A DNA stretch of 5,460 nucleotides from Polyangia bacterium. Lineage in GTDB: Bacteria; Myxococcota_A; Polyangia; Polyangiales; Polyangiaceae. The stretch is from positions 1-5,460 of the forward strand of contig JAUILJ010000607.1 of NCBI GenBank assembly GCA_030433055.1, read 5' to 3'. The notes below the pieces were generated by a model. It worked only from the letters and a program-made list of their open reading frames with translations, was not told where the DNA came from and searched no databases. This document shows, piece after piece, positions 1-5,209 of this stretch. The translations under genes were made by a program, and so were the position numbers. Within the stretch, counting starts at the first letter, position 1, and each line of letters opens with the position of its first letter.

Positions 1-133
1 CGATCACGGCTCCACGGATCCCTTCACGAATCAACCGAGAGAACTCGCCGGATGCCAAGGTTCCCCGTCGCAGACCGTCGAGCCAGATGCTCAGTCCATG
101 CTCTGCGTGTGCGCGTTGCGCGTTGCTCTTCAT
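1..133 (-). CDS. Transaldolase-like protein, N-terminal fragment (runs off the window)
   Basis: The first 44 codons of a minus-strand gene are present; the rest lies left of position 1. The reading begins MKSNAQRAHAEHG and continues with LSIWLDGLRRGTLASGEF and SRLIREGIRGAVI. The pattern SIWLD, then LxSGEFxRLI, then IRG matches the N-terminus of transaldolases of the pentose phosphate pathway, which move a dihydroxyacetone unit between sugar phosphates in the cytoplasm. The Asp of WLD (residue 19) corresponds to the conserved N-terminal active-site Asp. The ATG at 133 is well supported by AAGGA six bases upstream. One oddity: most family members continue as GVTSNP after the Gly, whereas this reads G-A-V-I and the next codon begins with G, so it cannot be Asn. 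The protein may be a divergent member, and in this phylum transaldolase can also be fused to glucose-6-phosphate isomerase, which cannot be seen here. The family call is moderately sure; activity is not. Confidence 0.62.
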   Translation of the reverse strand, partial: MKSNAQRAHAEHGLSIWLDGLRRGTLASGEFSRLIREGIRGAVI

Positions 134-139
134 CGCTGA

Positions 140-144
140 TCCTT
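140..144 (-). promoter_or_regulatory. Ribosome binding site of the transaldolase-like gene
   Basis: Read on the minus strand this is AAGGA, with six bases (TCAGCG) before the ATG at 133. It is a near-consensus Shine-Dalgarno sequence at good spacing. It decides the start codon of a gene that is cut off by the window edge and would otherwise be easy to miss. Confidence 0.7.
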
Positions 145-259
145 GGTGCCGCGTCGCCACGCTGCGCCCGCGCCCGAGAGAGCGCCAGCAGAGCGTGGGA
201 GCAGCCGTGATGTGGGGGTGGATACCAACACCCTGTGTGCTGCGTGCCCTGGCCAGACA

Positions 260-289
260 AGTGAATCCCGCGCGCGGACCCCGAGTCAA
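260..289 (-). promoter_or_regulatory. Weak sigma70-like promoter candidate upstream of the transaldolase-like gene
   Basis: On the minus strand TTGACT (289-284) matches five of six bases of a -35 box. TTCACT (265-260), 18 bases further on, matches the -10 consensus at only three of six positions. It points toward the gene starting at 133 and would leave a leader of roughly 120 bases. The surrounding gap (134-419) shows no reading frame with recognisable protein content, so a promoter must lie somewhere in it or upstream. This particular site is only a guess in such GC-rich DNA. Confidence 0.22.
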
Positions 290-375
290 TCACCGAACGC
301 GGTGCCTTGGGCACGGCGGGTCCATGAGTCCAGCGGCCAATTCCCGCTTGATGGCGAACCGAGCGGCCGACGACA

Positions 376-413
376 GGCCTCGCACGTGACGCGACCGTGG
401 CTCGTGCGAGGTC
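376..413 (-). terminator. Hairpin just downstream of the trans-envelope gene, probable terminator without a U-tract
   Basis: CCTCGCACG at 378-386 is the exact reverse complement of CGTGCGAGG at 403-411. One G-U and one G-C pair (377/412 and 376/413) extend the stem to 11 pairs around a 16-base loop. On the minus strand the hairpin starts about seven bases after the stop codon at 420-422, the expected place for a terminator of that gene. No run of U follows it, so it is not a textbook intrinsic terminator. It could equally stabilise the 3' end of the transcript or assist Rho. Confidence 0.5.
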
Positions 414-419
414 CTAGAA

Positions 420-2603
420 TCAGTGGATAACTACGCTCTTGCTCACGGTCTTGTAGCCACCGCTGAAGGGTGGGACCTTGGCACGCCGCATGGTCGCCGC
501 GATGCAGCCACCCGTTGCCGTGCCAGCGAACGGAGGACCGCTGATGTTGGCGCTCGTCGCGCGACCGCTCGGGGCGAACGTGATCGTCACTTGCGCCATG
601 CCTGAAGGATCGCCTTCCTTACGGCAAGAGCTCGCTGCGGCCGCGGCACTCGCGAGCGCGCTTCGGGCCGCAGCAACGTTGAACTCGGCTGCGGGTGCTG
701 CGGGCTCCTCGGGTTCTGAGGGCTTCTCTGCCGGCTTCTCCGTGGGCTTCTCTGCCGGCTCTGCCGGCTTGCTCGTCGCTTCCGGTTTGGGGCCGGGCGT
801 GTCGGTTGCAGTCGGCGTCTTGCTCGTTTCCGCGGGGTTGGCTGCGGTGCTGGCAGGCTTCTCGCTCGGCGAGGTGGGTTCTTCGGGCTCGGCGGTCGCC
901 GGGGGATCCGCAGGTTCACTCGGTTCGTTGGCGGGCTCGTCCGGCGGTTCCGCTGTGTTCGCGGCGGGAGCTTCCGAAGTCTTGATCTCGGTGGCTACCG
1001 GCTTGGTCGTATTGGCCTCCGGCTCCGCCTGGGAGCGCAAACCAAACCAATAAATGGCGAACGCGGCGACCAGACCGAGCCCAACGTAGAGCGGAAGCTT
1101 CGAGCTGCCTTCAGCGGACTCCGCCGTTGCGGGCTCTGCTTCGACGCTCTTGGCGGGGGCCGGCTTCGAGCGGGTGACCGGCGCTTCGCTGGGCGTGCTG
1201 CGGGTGTCGCTCGGCTTGGTGTCGCTCGTCTTGGGTAGCTCTACGTCGACCGGGACGCGGCGAGAAGACGGCGGGCCACTCTTGGCCTTCCGCTTCTTCT
1301 TCTTCTTCTTGCTGCTTGGGGGAGCTGCCTCAGCCCTGTCCGAAGCGTCCAGGTTCGAGACGTCGATGGTCGGCGCGGCGGGCGCGCTCTCGTCGACGCC
1401 CATCGACGTGTCGCCCAGGCTGACTGAACCCATCCGCAGGAGCTCTTCGTCTTCTCGCTTCTTGCGCAGGGCATCTGCATCGAGCTTGGGCGCCTCAGCG
1501 AACTTTCGGCTCAGCGCGCCCACGTCGGGTGCGGAGTCTGGGGGCAGATCGTCCTTCTCGAAGGCGATCGTCTCTGGGCGCTTCAGATTCGCGGGCGGCT
1601 TGGGCTTCGGTTTTCCTTGCGGCTTTTCGTTTGAAGGCTTGTGTGCTGCAGCCTTTTCCGGCTGGGGCGCCTCGTTGTCCGGGTCGCTTACGAGGAAATC
1701 GGCTTTCGTCTTGGGAGGCGCGGGCGGCGGCTTGGGCAGGCGCTTGACTCGTGGGGCTTCTGCCTTTGGGGCCGCTTTCGCCGCTGGCGGCCCGCGCCGT
1801 GGGGGCGGAGGCTTGGCCTTGCTCTCCTTCAGCGTACCAGCGCTGAGCGCGACCATTCCTCCCGGCTTGCCGAGATCGAGGGAGTCGGGGTCCAGGGAGT
1901 CGGGGTCGATTGACTCGGGGGGGAGGGATTCGGGGACCAGGCTGATCGGAGGCTCCTCGTCTTCCTGTGCGAGGTCGTCCGGAGCTTCGCTGGCGAGGGG
2001 GAGCGTGGGTTGGTCCCCAGAGTCAGGACCAGCGTCCCTCTCCCCCAAACTCATTCCCGTACCCAGGAAACCACCTGTTTGGTCCATTGGTGGTACCGTG
2101 GGGAAAAGCTTCGAGAAGACTGGAACTTCGCGGAGCAGGAGCCAGTCGTCCATGCCGTCTCGCCAGATCAATGTCTCGGCGTGGATCTCCTGGTTCTCGA
2201 AGGCGGCTTTCACCTGAGCGGTGGTCTTCTCGCGGTCGTCGTCGTCCGCGTAGGAGACCATCCAGGGATCATCGTCAGTCGCCTTCGAGATCGCGTCTTC
2301 GTGGCTCACCGGGACGTTGGCGGGCTTGACCTGCTCGGGCTTGGTCAGTGGAACGGTAGGTGTTTCCTCGCGGATGCCTTGAGTCTCCGCATCCACGATA
2401 CTGGTCAGCTTCTCGCGTACGTTGGCGGGCGGCGGCTTCGAGTGCTTGGGAGCTTCGCTGGGGTTGCGGCCGTCTACCTGGATCTTCGCACCGCAGCGCT
2501 TGCATCGGACGCGAACGAGCTTGCCGTCGATCTGCGACTCCCAGAGGTCCTGAGTGACCTCGAATTGGGCACCGCAGTCCCCGCATGTGACAGCTGAAGG
2601 CAT
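420..2603 (-). CDS. Zinc-ribbon / GYF_2 / TM / AgmX-PglI C-terminal-domain envelope protein (GltJ/AgmX-like architecture)
   Basis: 727 residues. Residues 1-43 form an MJ0042-type zinc ribbon with Cys7-x2-Cys10 and Cys34-x2-Cys37. Residues 114-168 form a GYF_2 (DUF4339) domain, seen in WMVSY and in ETLIWRDGMDDW. Residues 170-500 are a Pro/Ala/Ser-rich linker containing a pentapeptide repeat (223-242) and six consecutive lysines (432-437). One membrane helix lies at 503-522. A Pro/Glu/Lys/Ala spacer (524-640) with EKPxEKP repeats follows. The C-terminal domain at 641-727 has Cys660 and Cys700, VTITFAPSGR and a KVPPFSGG motif, as in AgmX/PglI-type TonB-C-like domains. The predicted topology is a cytoplasmic N-terminus and a periplasmic C-terminus. 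In Myxococcus xanthus GltJ/AgmX has this domain order and links the gliding motor to the envelope, but myxobacteria carry many paralogues, so orthology is not claimed. I chose the ATG at 2603 because the zinc ribbon begins there and GGAAG precedes it. A longer open frame to 3233 runs across the upstream gene and is not credible. Confidence 0.85.
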   Translation of the reverse strand: MPSAVTCGDCGAQFEVTQDLWESQIDGKLVRVRCKRCGAKIQVDGRNPSEAPKHSKPPPANVREKLTSIVDAETQGIREETPTVPLTKPEQVKPANVPVSHEDAISKATDDDPWMVSYADDDDREKTTAQVKAAFENQEIHAETLIWRDGMDDWLLLREVPVFSKLFPTVPPMDQTGGFLGTGMSLGERDAGPDSGDQPTLPLASEAPDDLAQEDEEPPISLVPESLPPESIDPDSLDPDSLDLGKPGGMVALSAGTLKESKAKPPPPRRGPPAAKAAPKAEAPRVKRLPKPPPAPPKTKADFLVSDPDNEAPQPEKAAAHKPSNEKPQGKPKPKPPANLKRPETIAFEKDDLPPDSAPDVGALSRKFAEAPKLDADALRKKREDEELLRMGSVSLGDTSMGVDESAPAAPTIDVSNLDASDRAEAAPPSSKKKKKKRKAKSGPPSSRRVPVDVELPKTSDTKPSDTRSTPSEAPVTRSKPAPAKSVEAEPATAESAEGSSKLPLYVGLGLVAAFAIYWFGLRSQAEPEANTTKPVATEIKTSEAPAANTAEPPDEPANEPSEPADPPATAEPEEPTSPSEKPASTAANPAETSKTPTATDTPGPKPEATSKPAEPAEKPTEKPAEKPSEPEEPAAPAAEFNVAAARSALASAAAAASSCRKEGDPSGMAQVTITFAPSGRATSANISGPPFAGTATGGCIAATMRRAKVPPFSGGYKTVSKSVVIH
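720..760 (-). repeat. Two 17-bp direct repeats in the Lys-Pro-Glu spacer codons
   Basis: GGGCTTCTCTGCCGGCT occurs at 720-736 and again at 744-760, a period of 24 bases. It encodes the repeated PAEKP units of the periplasmic spacer of the envelope protein. Unit number could change by slippage without breaking the frame. Confidence 0.75.
1293..1310 (-). repeat. (AAG)6 triplet run encoding hexalysine
   Basis: Six perfect CTT triplets on the plus strand read as six AAG codons on the coding strand, giving Lys432-Lys437, followed by Arg-Lys. Lysine codons are not mixed with AAA, so this is a true trinucleotide microsatellite. The run lies about 65 residues before the membrane helix, on the predicted cytoplasmic side. 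Confidence 0.85.
1878..1937 (-). repeat. Four tandem five-residue repeats, consensus xPxSL/I
   Basis: Residues 223-242 of the envelope protein read VPESL, PPESI, DPDSL, DPDSL. At the DNA level 15-base units are visible around the repeated AGGGAGTCGGGGTC. The segment is acidic and Pro-rich and lies in the cytoplasmic linker. Such spaced short motifs can be multivalent docking sites, but no partner can be named from sequence. Confidence 0.7.
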
Positions 2604-2618
2604 ACGCTTCCAAGCGTA
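2603..2618 (-). promoter_or_regulatory. Dyad covering the ribosome binding site of the envelope gene
   Basis: On the coding strand TACGCTT-GG-AAGCGTA is a perfect inverted repeat with 7-base arms. The last A is the first base of the ATG start codon at 2603. The only Shine-Dalgarno-like sequence, GGAAG, spans the centre and right arm. In mRNA the arms could pair around a loop of about four to six bases and partly hide the ribosome binding site. As DNA it could be a short operator. The role is inferred; the symmetry is seen directly. Confidence 0.45.
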
Positions 2619-2722
2619 CACGCATAACGGAAACTTGTAGCCATACTTGGGTGGTTCCCTTGGCTCGACCGTTGGCCTGACCATCCGCGCAGGGGAGCCG
2701 CGCGCTCGGGAGGCCGCGAGAT

Positions 2723-3355
2723 CTAGGCTTTCGTAAGCGAAGCGGGCAGGAGTTCGACCAGCAGGGCTTCCACCGTCCCCCCGGCAGCGGCTTGCCCTTC
2801 GGACAGGGGGACGACATGAAAGCTGCCGTCCGGATTGCGTGCGACCGAGACGCGCAGGGCCTGGCGAGCAGCGGAGTGCGGGCTGAGCTGGGCCTCGGGG
2901 GCGCCGGCTGGCGGGTGCTGGCCCTGCTCGGTGAGCGCCGTCACGCGGCTGCTCGGGGGATGAGTCGGGTCCATTCCCATGCTCACGTGAGTCTGCGCGA
3001 GCGGGTGACTGGGTTGCTCCGAGTGGGCCTGTGGCGGAGCGGATCGAGGGGCGGCCGGGGCCGCGGACGGCTGAGCCCCGGGGGCCGCGGGCGGTTGGCT
3101 GCGAGTGGTGCTGCGCAGATGGGTGGCCAGCTGAGCGATGGCTTGGCCGCGCTGGTTCAGCCCGATCTCGGTTGCGGTGAGCGCCGCTCGTTGTAGCCAG
3201 CGCACGGCCTCGCGAGCATCGCCCTGGCTCCACATGCTGTGCGCGGTTTGCAGCGCCCAGCTGAGCTCTTCGGGATCTCCAGGTTCGGGGCGCGGAAAAG
3301 CGACGGCCACCATGACTTCGGGAGTACCCGAGCTAGCGGCGGAATGCGAGGCCAT
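2723..3355 (-). CDS. Unrecognised Pro/Ala-linker protein with helical N-terminus, upstream partner of the envelope gene
   Basis: 210 residues from the chosen start; no known function is recognised. Residues 28-80 (from PEELSWALQTAHSMWSQGD on) look like one or two amphipathic helix pairs of TPR-like character, with Trp33, Trp42 and Trp53 evenly placed. Residues 85-155 are a Pro/Ala/Gln/His-rich linker. Residues 161-205 form a small folded-looking end (ALRVSVARNPDGSFHVVPL, then EALLVELLP). There is no signal peptide or membrane helix, so it is probably cytoplasmic. It is transcribed in the same direction as the envelope gene, which starts 119 bases after its stop, so co-transcription is likely. 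The start is uncertain: the ATG at 3355 is taken, but the ATG at 3313 (196 residues) and the ATG at 3460 (245 residues) are also in frame, and none has a strong ribosome binding site. The conserved-looking part begins after residue 20, which disfavours the longest form. Confidence 0.68.
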   Translation of the reverse strand: MASHSAASSGTPEVMVAVAFPRPEPGDPEELSWALQTAHSMWSQGDAREAVRWLQRAALTATEIGLNQRGQAIAQLATHLRSTTRSQPPAAPGAQPSAAPAAPRSAPPQAHSEQPSHPLAQTHVSMGMDPTHPPSSRVTALTEQGQHPPAGAPEAQLSPHSAARQALRVSVARNPDGSFHVVPLSEGQAAAGGTVEALLVELLPASLTKA

Positions 3356-3566
3356 GTCTGACCGAGCACACTCGCCTGCGGATACTGCACACGTTGAGAC
3401 AGCTCGGGCGAACTCGAGTGACACGCTGCGGCGCTGGCAGATTGCCGTGTCTCTGCACATTCGAAGCTAGCGCCGCTTATTGCTGGAGCGTAGCCTGCCT
3501 GGAATCTTGGTCCCACCGGAGCGGACGGACACGCCTGCTCTCTTCGACCCCTGCTTGGAGATCATC
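3356..3566. promoter_or_regulatory. Divergent intergenic region between the minus-strand pair and the protease
   Basis: This 211-base gap must supply promoters in both directions. On the plus strand TTGCTG (3480-3485) is followed 17 bases later by AATCTT (3503-3508), a poor -10 match, so the promoter is not assigned. Visible symmetry includes the 8-base palindrome ACTCGAGT at 3412-3419. GACACG (3420-3425) also pairs with CGTGTC (3446-3451), with CTGC/GCAG (3426-3429, 3437-3440) nested inside. These could be regulator sites, but arms this short arise readily by chance. No gene is seen in the gap. Confidence 0.35.
3557..3560 (+). promoter_or_regulatory. Ribosome binding site that fixes the protease start
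   Basis: GGAG stands six bases before the ATG at 3567, and the protein then begins directly with a lipoprotein signal peptide. The frame is open back to 3480, but the extra 29 residues would bury the signal sequence, so 3567 is preferred. Confidence 0.75.
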
Positions 3567-5171
3567 ATGCGTACGTTCGCTGCTGGCGTCGGCCTGCTCT
3601 CGTTGACCCTGATCGCTGGCTGCTCTGACGAGAGGCCGAGTTCCAATACGGAAAAGCTGAGCGACGCCATCGTCGGCGGCGTCATCGATAGCGACTCGAG
3701 CGCGCACACCAACGTCATCTACCTGACGTCGAACCAGGGCGCGTGTTCCGGCACGCTCGTCGCATCCAACTTGGTGCTCACCGCGTGGCACTGTGTCGCG
3801 CCCAGCGTGTCCAACGGCATTGGCTGCGACCCGAATGGAGCGTCGAACAATGGAGATCACGTGGGCCCTGATTTCACGCCCAGCCAGCTCCGGGTGCACA
3901 CCGGGGTGAACCCCGGCAATACCGTCGCCCGCGGTTCGCAGATCATTCACGAGGCGGGCAAGGAGCTGTGCAACAAGGACCTGGCGTTCGTGGTCCTGGA
4001 CACCGACATCACCGGCGTGACGCCTGCCAAGATTCGCACGAACTACGTCGCTGTCCCCGGGGAAACGGTGACGGTCGTGGGCTATGGGATCACGAGCAAC
4101 GGCGGAGGGGGGAGCGGCACACGGCGGCGCAGGGACAACGTGCCCATCCTCGCGGCAGGTAAGGACTGGAACGAGCTCCTGGCGGCTTCGGAGCTGCAGC
4201 TCGGGCCGTCAGGTTGCAGCGGGGACTCCGGTGGTCCCGCGTTCGATACGACCAGCGGAGCCGTGATTGGAGTTTCGTCTCGCGTGGGCAACTGCAACGT
4301 CGGCCCGCTGATCGACACGTCGCTCTTCGGCCATGATGCCTTGGTCCAGCAAGCCTTTGCCGCCGCGGGGAAGACGGCGCTGCTCGAGGGCAACGCAGTT
4401 CCCGCGCCAATCAAGCACAAGGCCGAGGGGGAGGCGTGCAGCTCCGGTTGGGAGTGCAACGGCGATATTTGTCGCAGGGAAAATAGCCCGGGCGAGTGCA
4501 CCAAGTTCTGCTCCCCCGGGAGCGCCGCCTCGTGCCCCAGCGACATGCTGTGCATGGCCAGCTCCTTCGATGTCGATGGCCAGACCGTAGACTCCGATCT
4601 GTGCGTGTCGATCCCCGACGACGGCAGCTGCTTCAGCTGCCGCGCGGACAAGTGCCGCCTGCGCACTCTCGACTGCGTACGCAACGTGGACTGCATCGCG
4701 CTCGCGGACTGCATCGACAGCTGTGCGGACGACGCGTGCATCACCGCCTGCAACGACGCGAACCCCAACGGTTTCAACGACTACAACTCGCTGAAGAACT
4801 GCACCTGCCTGACCGACTGCAAGGATATCTGCAACGACTGCCCCGCGGGCAGCGGAGGCGCGGGAGGCGCGGGAGGCGCGGGTACGGGGGGCAACGCCGG
4901 AGCGGCAAGCGGTGGAGCCAGCACCGGCGGGGCTACGACGGGTGGCAGCGGCGGCGACGGCGGCAGCGGTGCTGCGGGTGCCTCTACTGGCGGTTCCGCA
5001 GGGAATACAGTGGCCGGAGCCGGCGGCTCCGACGCGGGCAAGGGCAATGACGGCGACGCTGGGAGCAGCTCGGGGTGCAGCATCTCGCAGCAGGGCTCCA
5101 GCTCTCCGCGGCGCTGGTTCTTTGCTCTGGGCCTCGGGGCGTTGGCTTTGCTACGCCGCCGGCGGCGCTGA
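3567..5171 (+). CDS. Secreted chymotrypsin-fold (S1) serine protease with lipobox, Cys-rich modules and MYXO-CTERM-like tail
   Basis: 534 residues. Residues 1-19 are a lipoprotein signal ending LIAGC (Cys19). A short propeptide leads to IVGG at 35-38, the new N-terminus typical of activated S1 proteases. The triad is His75 (TAWHC), Asp138 (NKDLAF) and Ser221 (GDSGGP). Likely disulphides are Cys60-Cys76 and Cys217-Cys243. Ser215-Gly216 precede the active-site loop where trypsin has Asp189, so cleavage after Lys or Arg is unlikely; the pattern resembles elastase. Residues 291-346 hold eight Cys and 355-425 hold fourteen, as two modules of a type I associate with myxobacterial surface proteins. 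Residues 428-500 are a Gly/Ser/Ala spacer. The end, GCS at 503-505, a hydrophobic helix at about 517-529 and five Arg at 530-534, fits the MYXO-CTERM signal processed by myxosortase. It is predicted to sit at the cell surface and cut extracellular protein. The substrate is unknown. It is divergent from its left neighbour, so has its own promoter. Confidence 0.9.
   Translation: MRTFAAGVGLLSLTLIAGCSDERPSSNTEKLSDAIVGGVIDSDSSAHTNVIYLTSNQGACSGTLVASNLVLTAWHCVAPSVSNGIGCDPNGASNNGDHVGPDFTPSQLRVHTGVNPGNTVARGSQIIHEAGKELCNKDLAFVVLDTDITGVTPAKIRTNYVAVPGETVTVVGYGITSNGGGGSGTRRRRDNVPILAAGKDWNELLAASELQLGPSGCSGDSGGPAFDTTSGAVIGVSSRVGNCNVGPLIDTSLFGHDALVQQAFAAAGKTALLEGNAVPAPIKHKAEGEACSSGWECNGDICRRENSPGECTKFCSPGSAASCPSDMLCMASSFDVDGQTVDSDLCVSIPDDGSCFSCRADKCRLRTLDCVRNVDCIALADCIDSCADDACITACNDANPNGFNDYNSLKNCTCLTDCKDICNDCPAGSGGAGGAGGAGTGGNAGAASGGASTGGATTGGSGGDGGSGAAGASTGGSAGNTVAGAGGSDAGKGNDGDAGSSSGCSISQQGSSSPRRWFFALGLGALALLRRRRR
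4854..4880 (+). repeat. Three tandem copies of a 9-base Gly-Gly-Ala repeat
   Basis: GGAGGCGCG is repeated three times without change at 4854-4862, 4863-4871 and 4872-4880. It opens the glycine-rich spacer of the protease, which continues in degenerate form to about residue 500. The perfect copies suggest recent slippage, and spacer length may differ between strains. Confidence 0.8.
5154..5167. repeat. 14-base perfect palindrome in the terminal Arg codons
   Basis: CGCCGCC followed by GGCGGCG spans most of the five final Arg codons of the protease, two bases before its stop codon. It can fold only as a tight five-pair stem with a CCGG loop. No T-run follows within the 25-base gap. It could assist termination between the convergent genes, but it may simply follow from the CGC/CGG codon choice. 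Confidence 0.4.
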
Positions 5172-5175
5172 AACT

Positions 5176-5209
5176 CTAGCCTCGCGGCGGGTGAACCTAG
5201 CCTCGCGGC
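5176..5209. repeat. 13-base direct repeat at the 3' end of pgeF
   Basis: CTAGCCTCGCGGC occurs at 5176-5188 and again at 5197-5209, a 21-base period. The right copy is the stop codon and last codons (Pro-Arg-Gly) of the minus-strand pgeF gene. The left copy fills most of the 25-base gap between it and the protease stop codon. It looks like a short tandem duplication of the gene end. It leaves a second in-phase TAG at 5176-5178, because the 21-base period is a multiple of three. Confidence 0.8.

Noticed and set aside
143..430. Small plus-strand open frames in the left intergenic gap
   Set aside because: The products have no recognisable motif, the starts lack ribosome binding sites, and several overlapping frames are open at once, as is usual in GC-rich non-coding DNA.
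478..1053. Plus-strand open frame of 191 codons rich in Gly, Ser and Ala
   Set aside because: It is the complement of the Pro/Glu/Ala-rich spacer and C-terminal domain codons of the envelope protein. No domain and no ribosome binding site were recognised.
1150..2217. Long plus-strand open frame of 355 codons opposite the envelope gene
   Set aside because: It lies wholly antisense to a gene with clear domains. Its product is a Ser/Gly/Arg-rich low-complexity string with a Phe run mirroring the Lys run, as expected for a shadow frame in GC-rich DNA.
2604..3233. N-terminal extension of the envelope protein to a 937-residue form
   Set aside because: The extra 210 residues are Arg/Pro/Gly-rich without structure and run through the upstream gene in another frame. 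The zinc ribbon starts exactly at the Met at 2603.
4082..4777. Minus-strand open frame of 231 codons opposite the protease
   Set aside because: It is antisense to the catalytic Ser and Cys-rich region. The Leu/Ser-rich product matches no family and is explained by codon bias of the plus-strand gene.
4496..5050. Plus-strand overlapping frame of 184 codons
   Set aside because: Its Arg/Gln-rich product is the shifted reading of the Cys-rich and Gly-rich part of the protease, with no independent start signal.
4854..5070. Gly-rich tandem repeats considered as a CRISPR-like or mobile repeat array
   Set aside because: The units are 9 bases, in frame, and encode a Gly/Ala spacer that continues smoothly into the sorting signal. 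There are no spacers or longer repeats.
5075..5171. C-terminal tail considered as PEP-CTERM or GlyGly-CTERM
   Set aside because: No Pro-Glu-Pro or terminal Gly-Gly precedes the helix. The Gly-Cys-Ser before the hydrophobic helix and the Arg run favour the MYXO-CTERM type.
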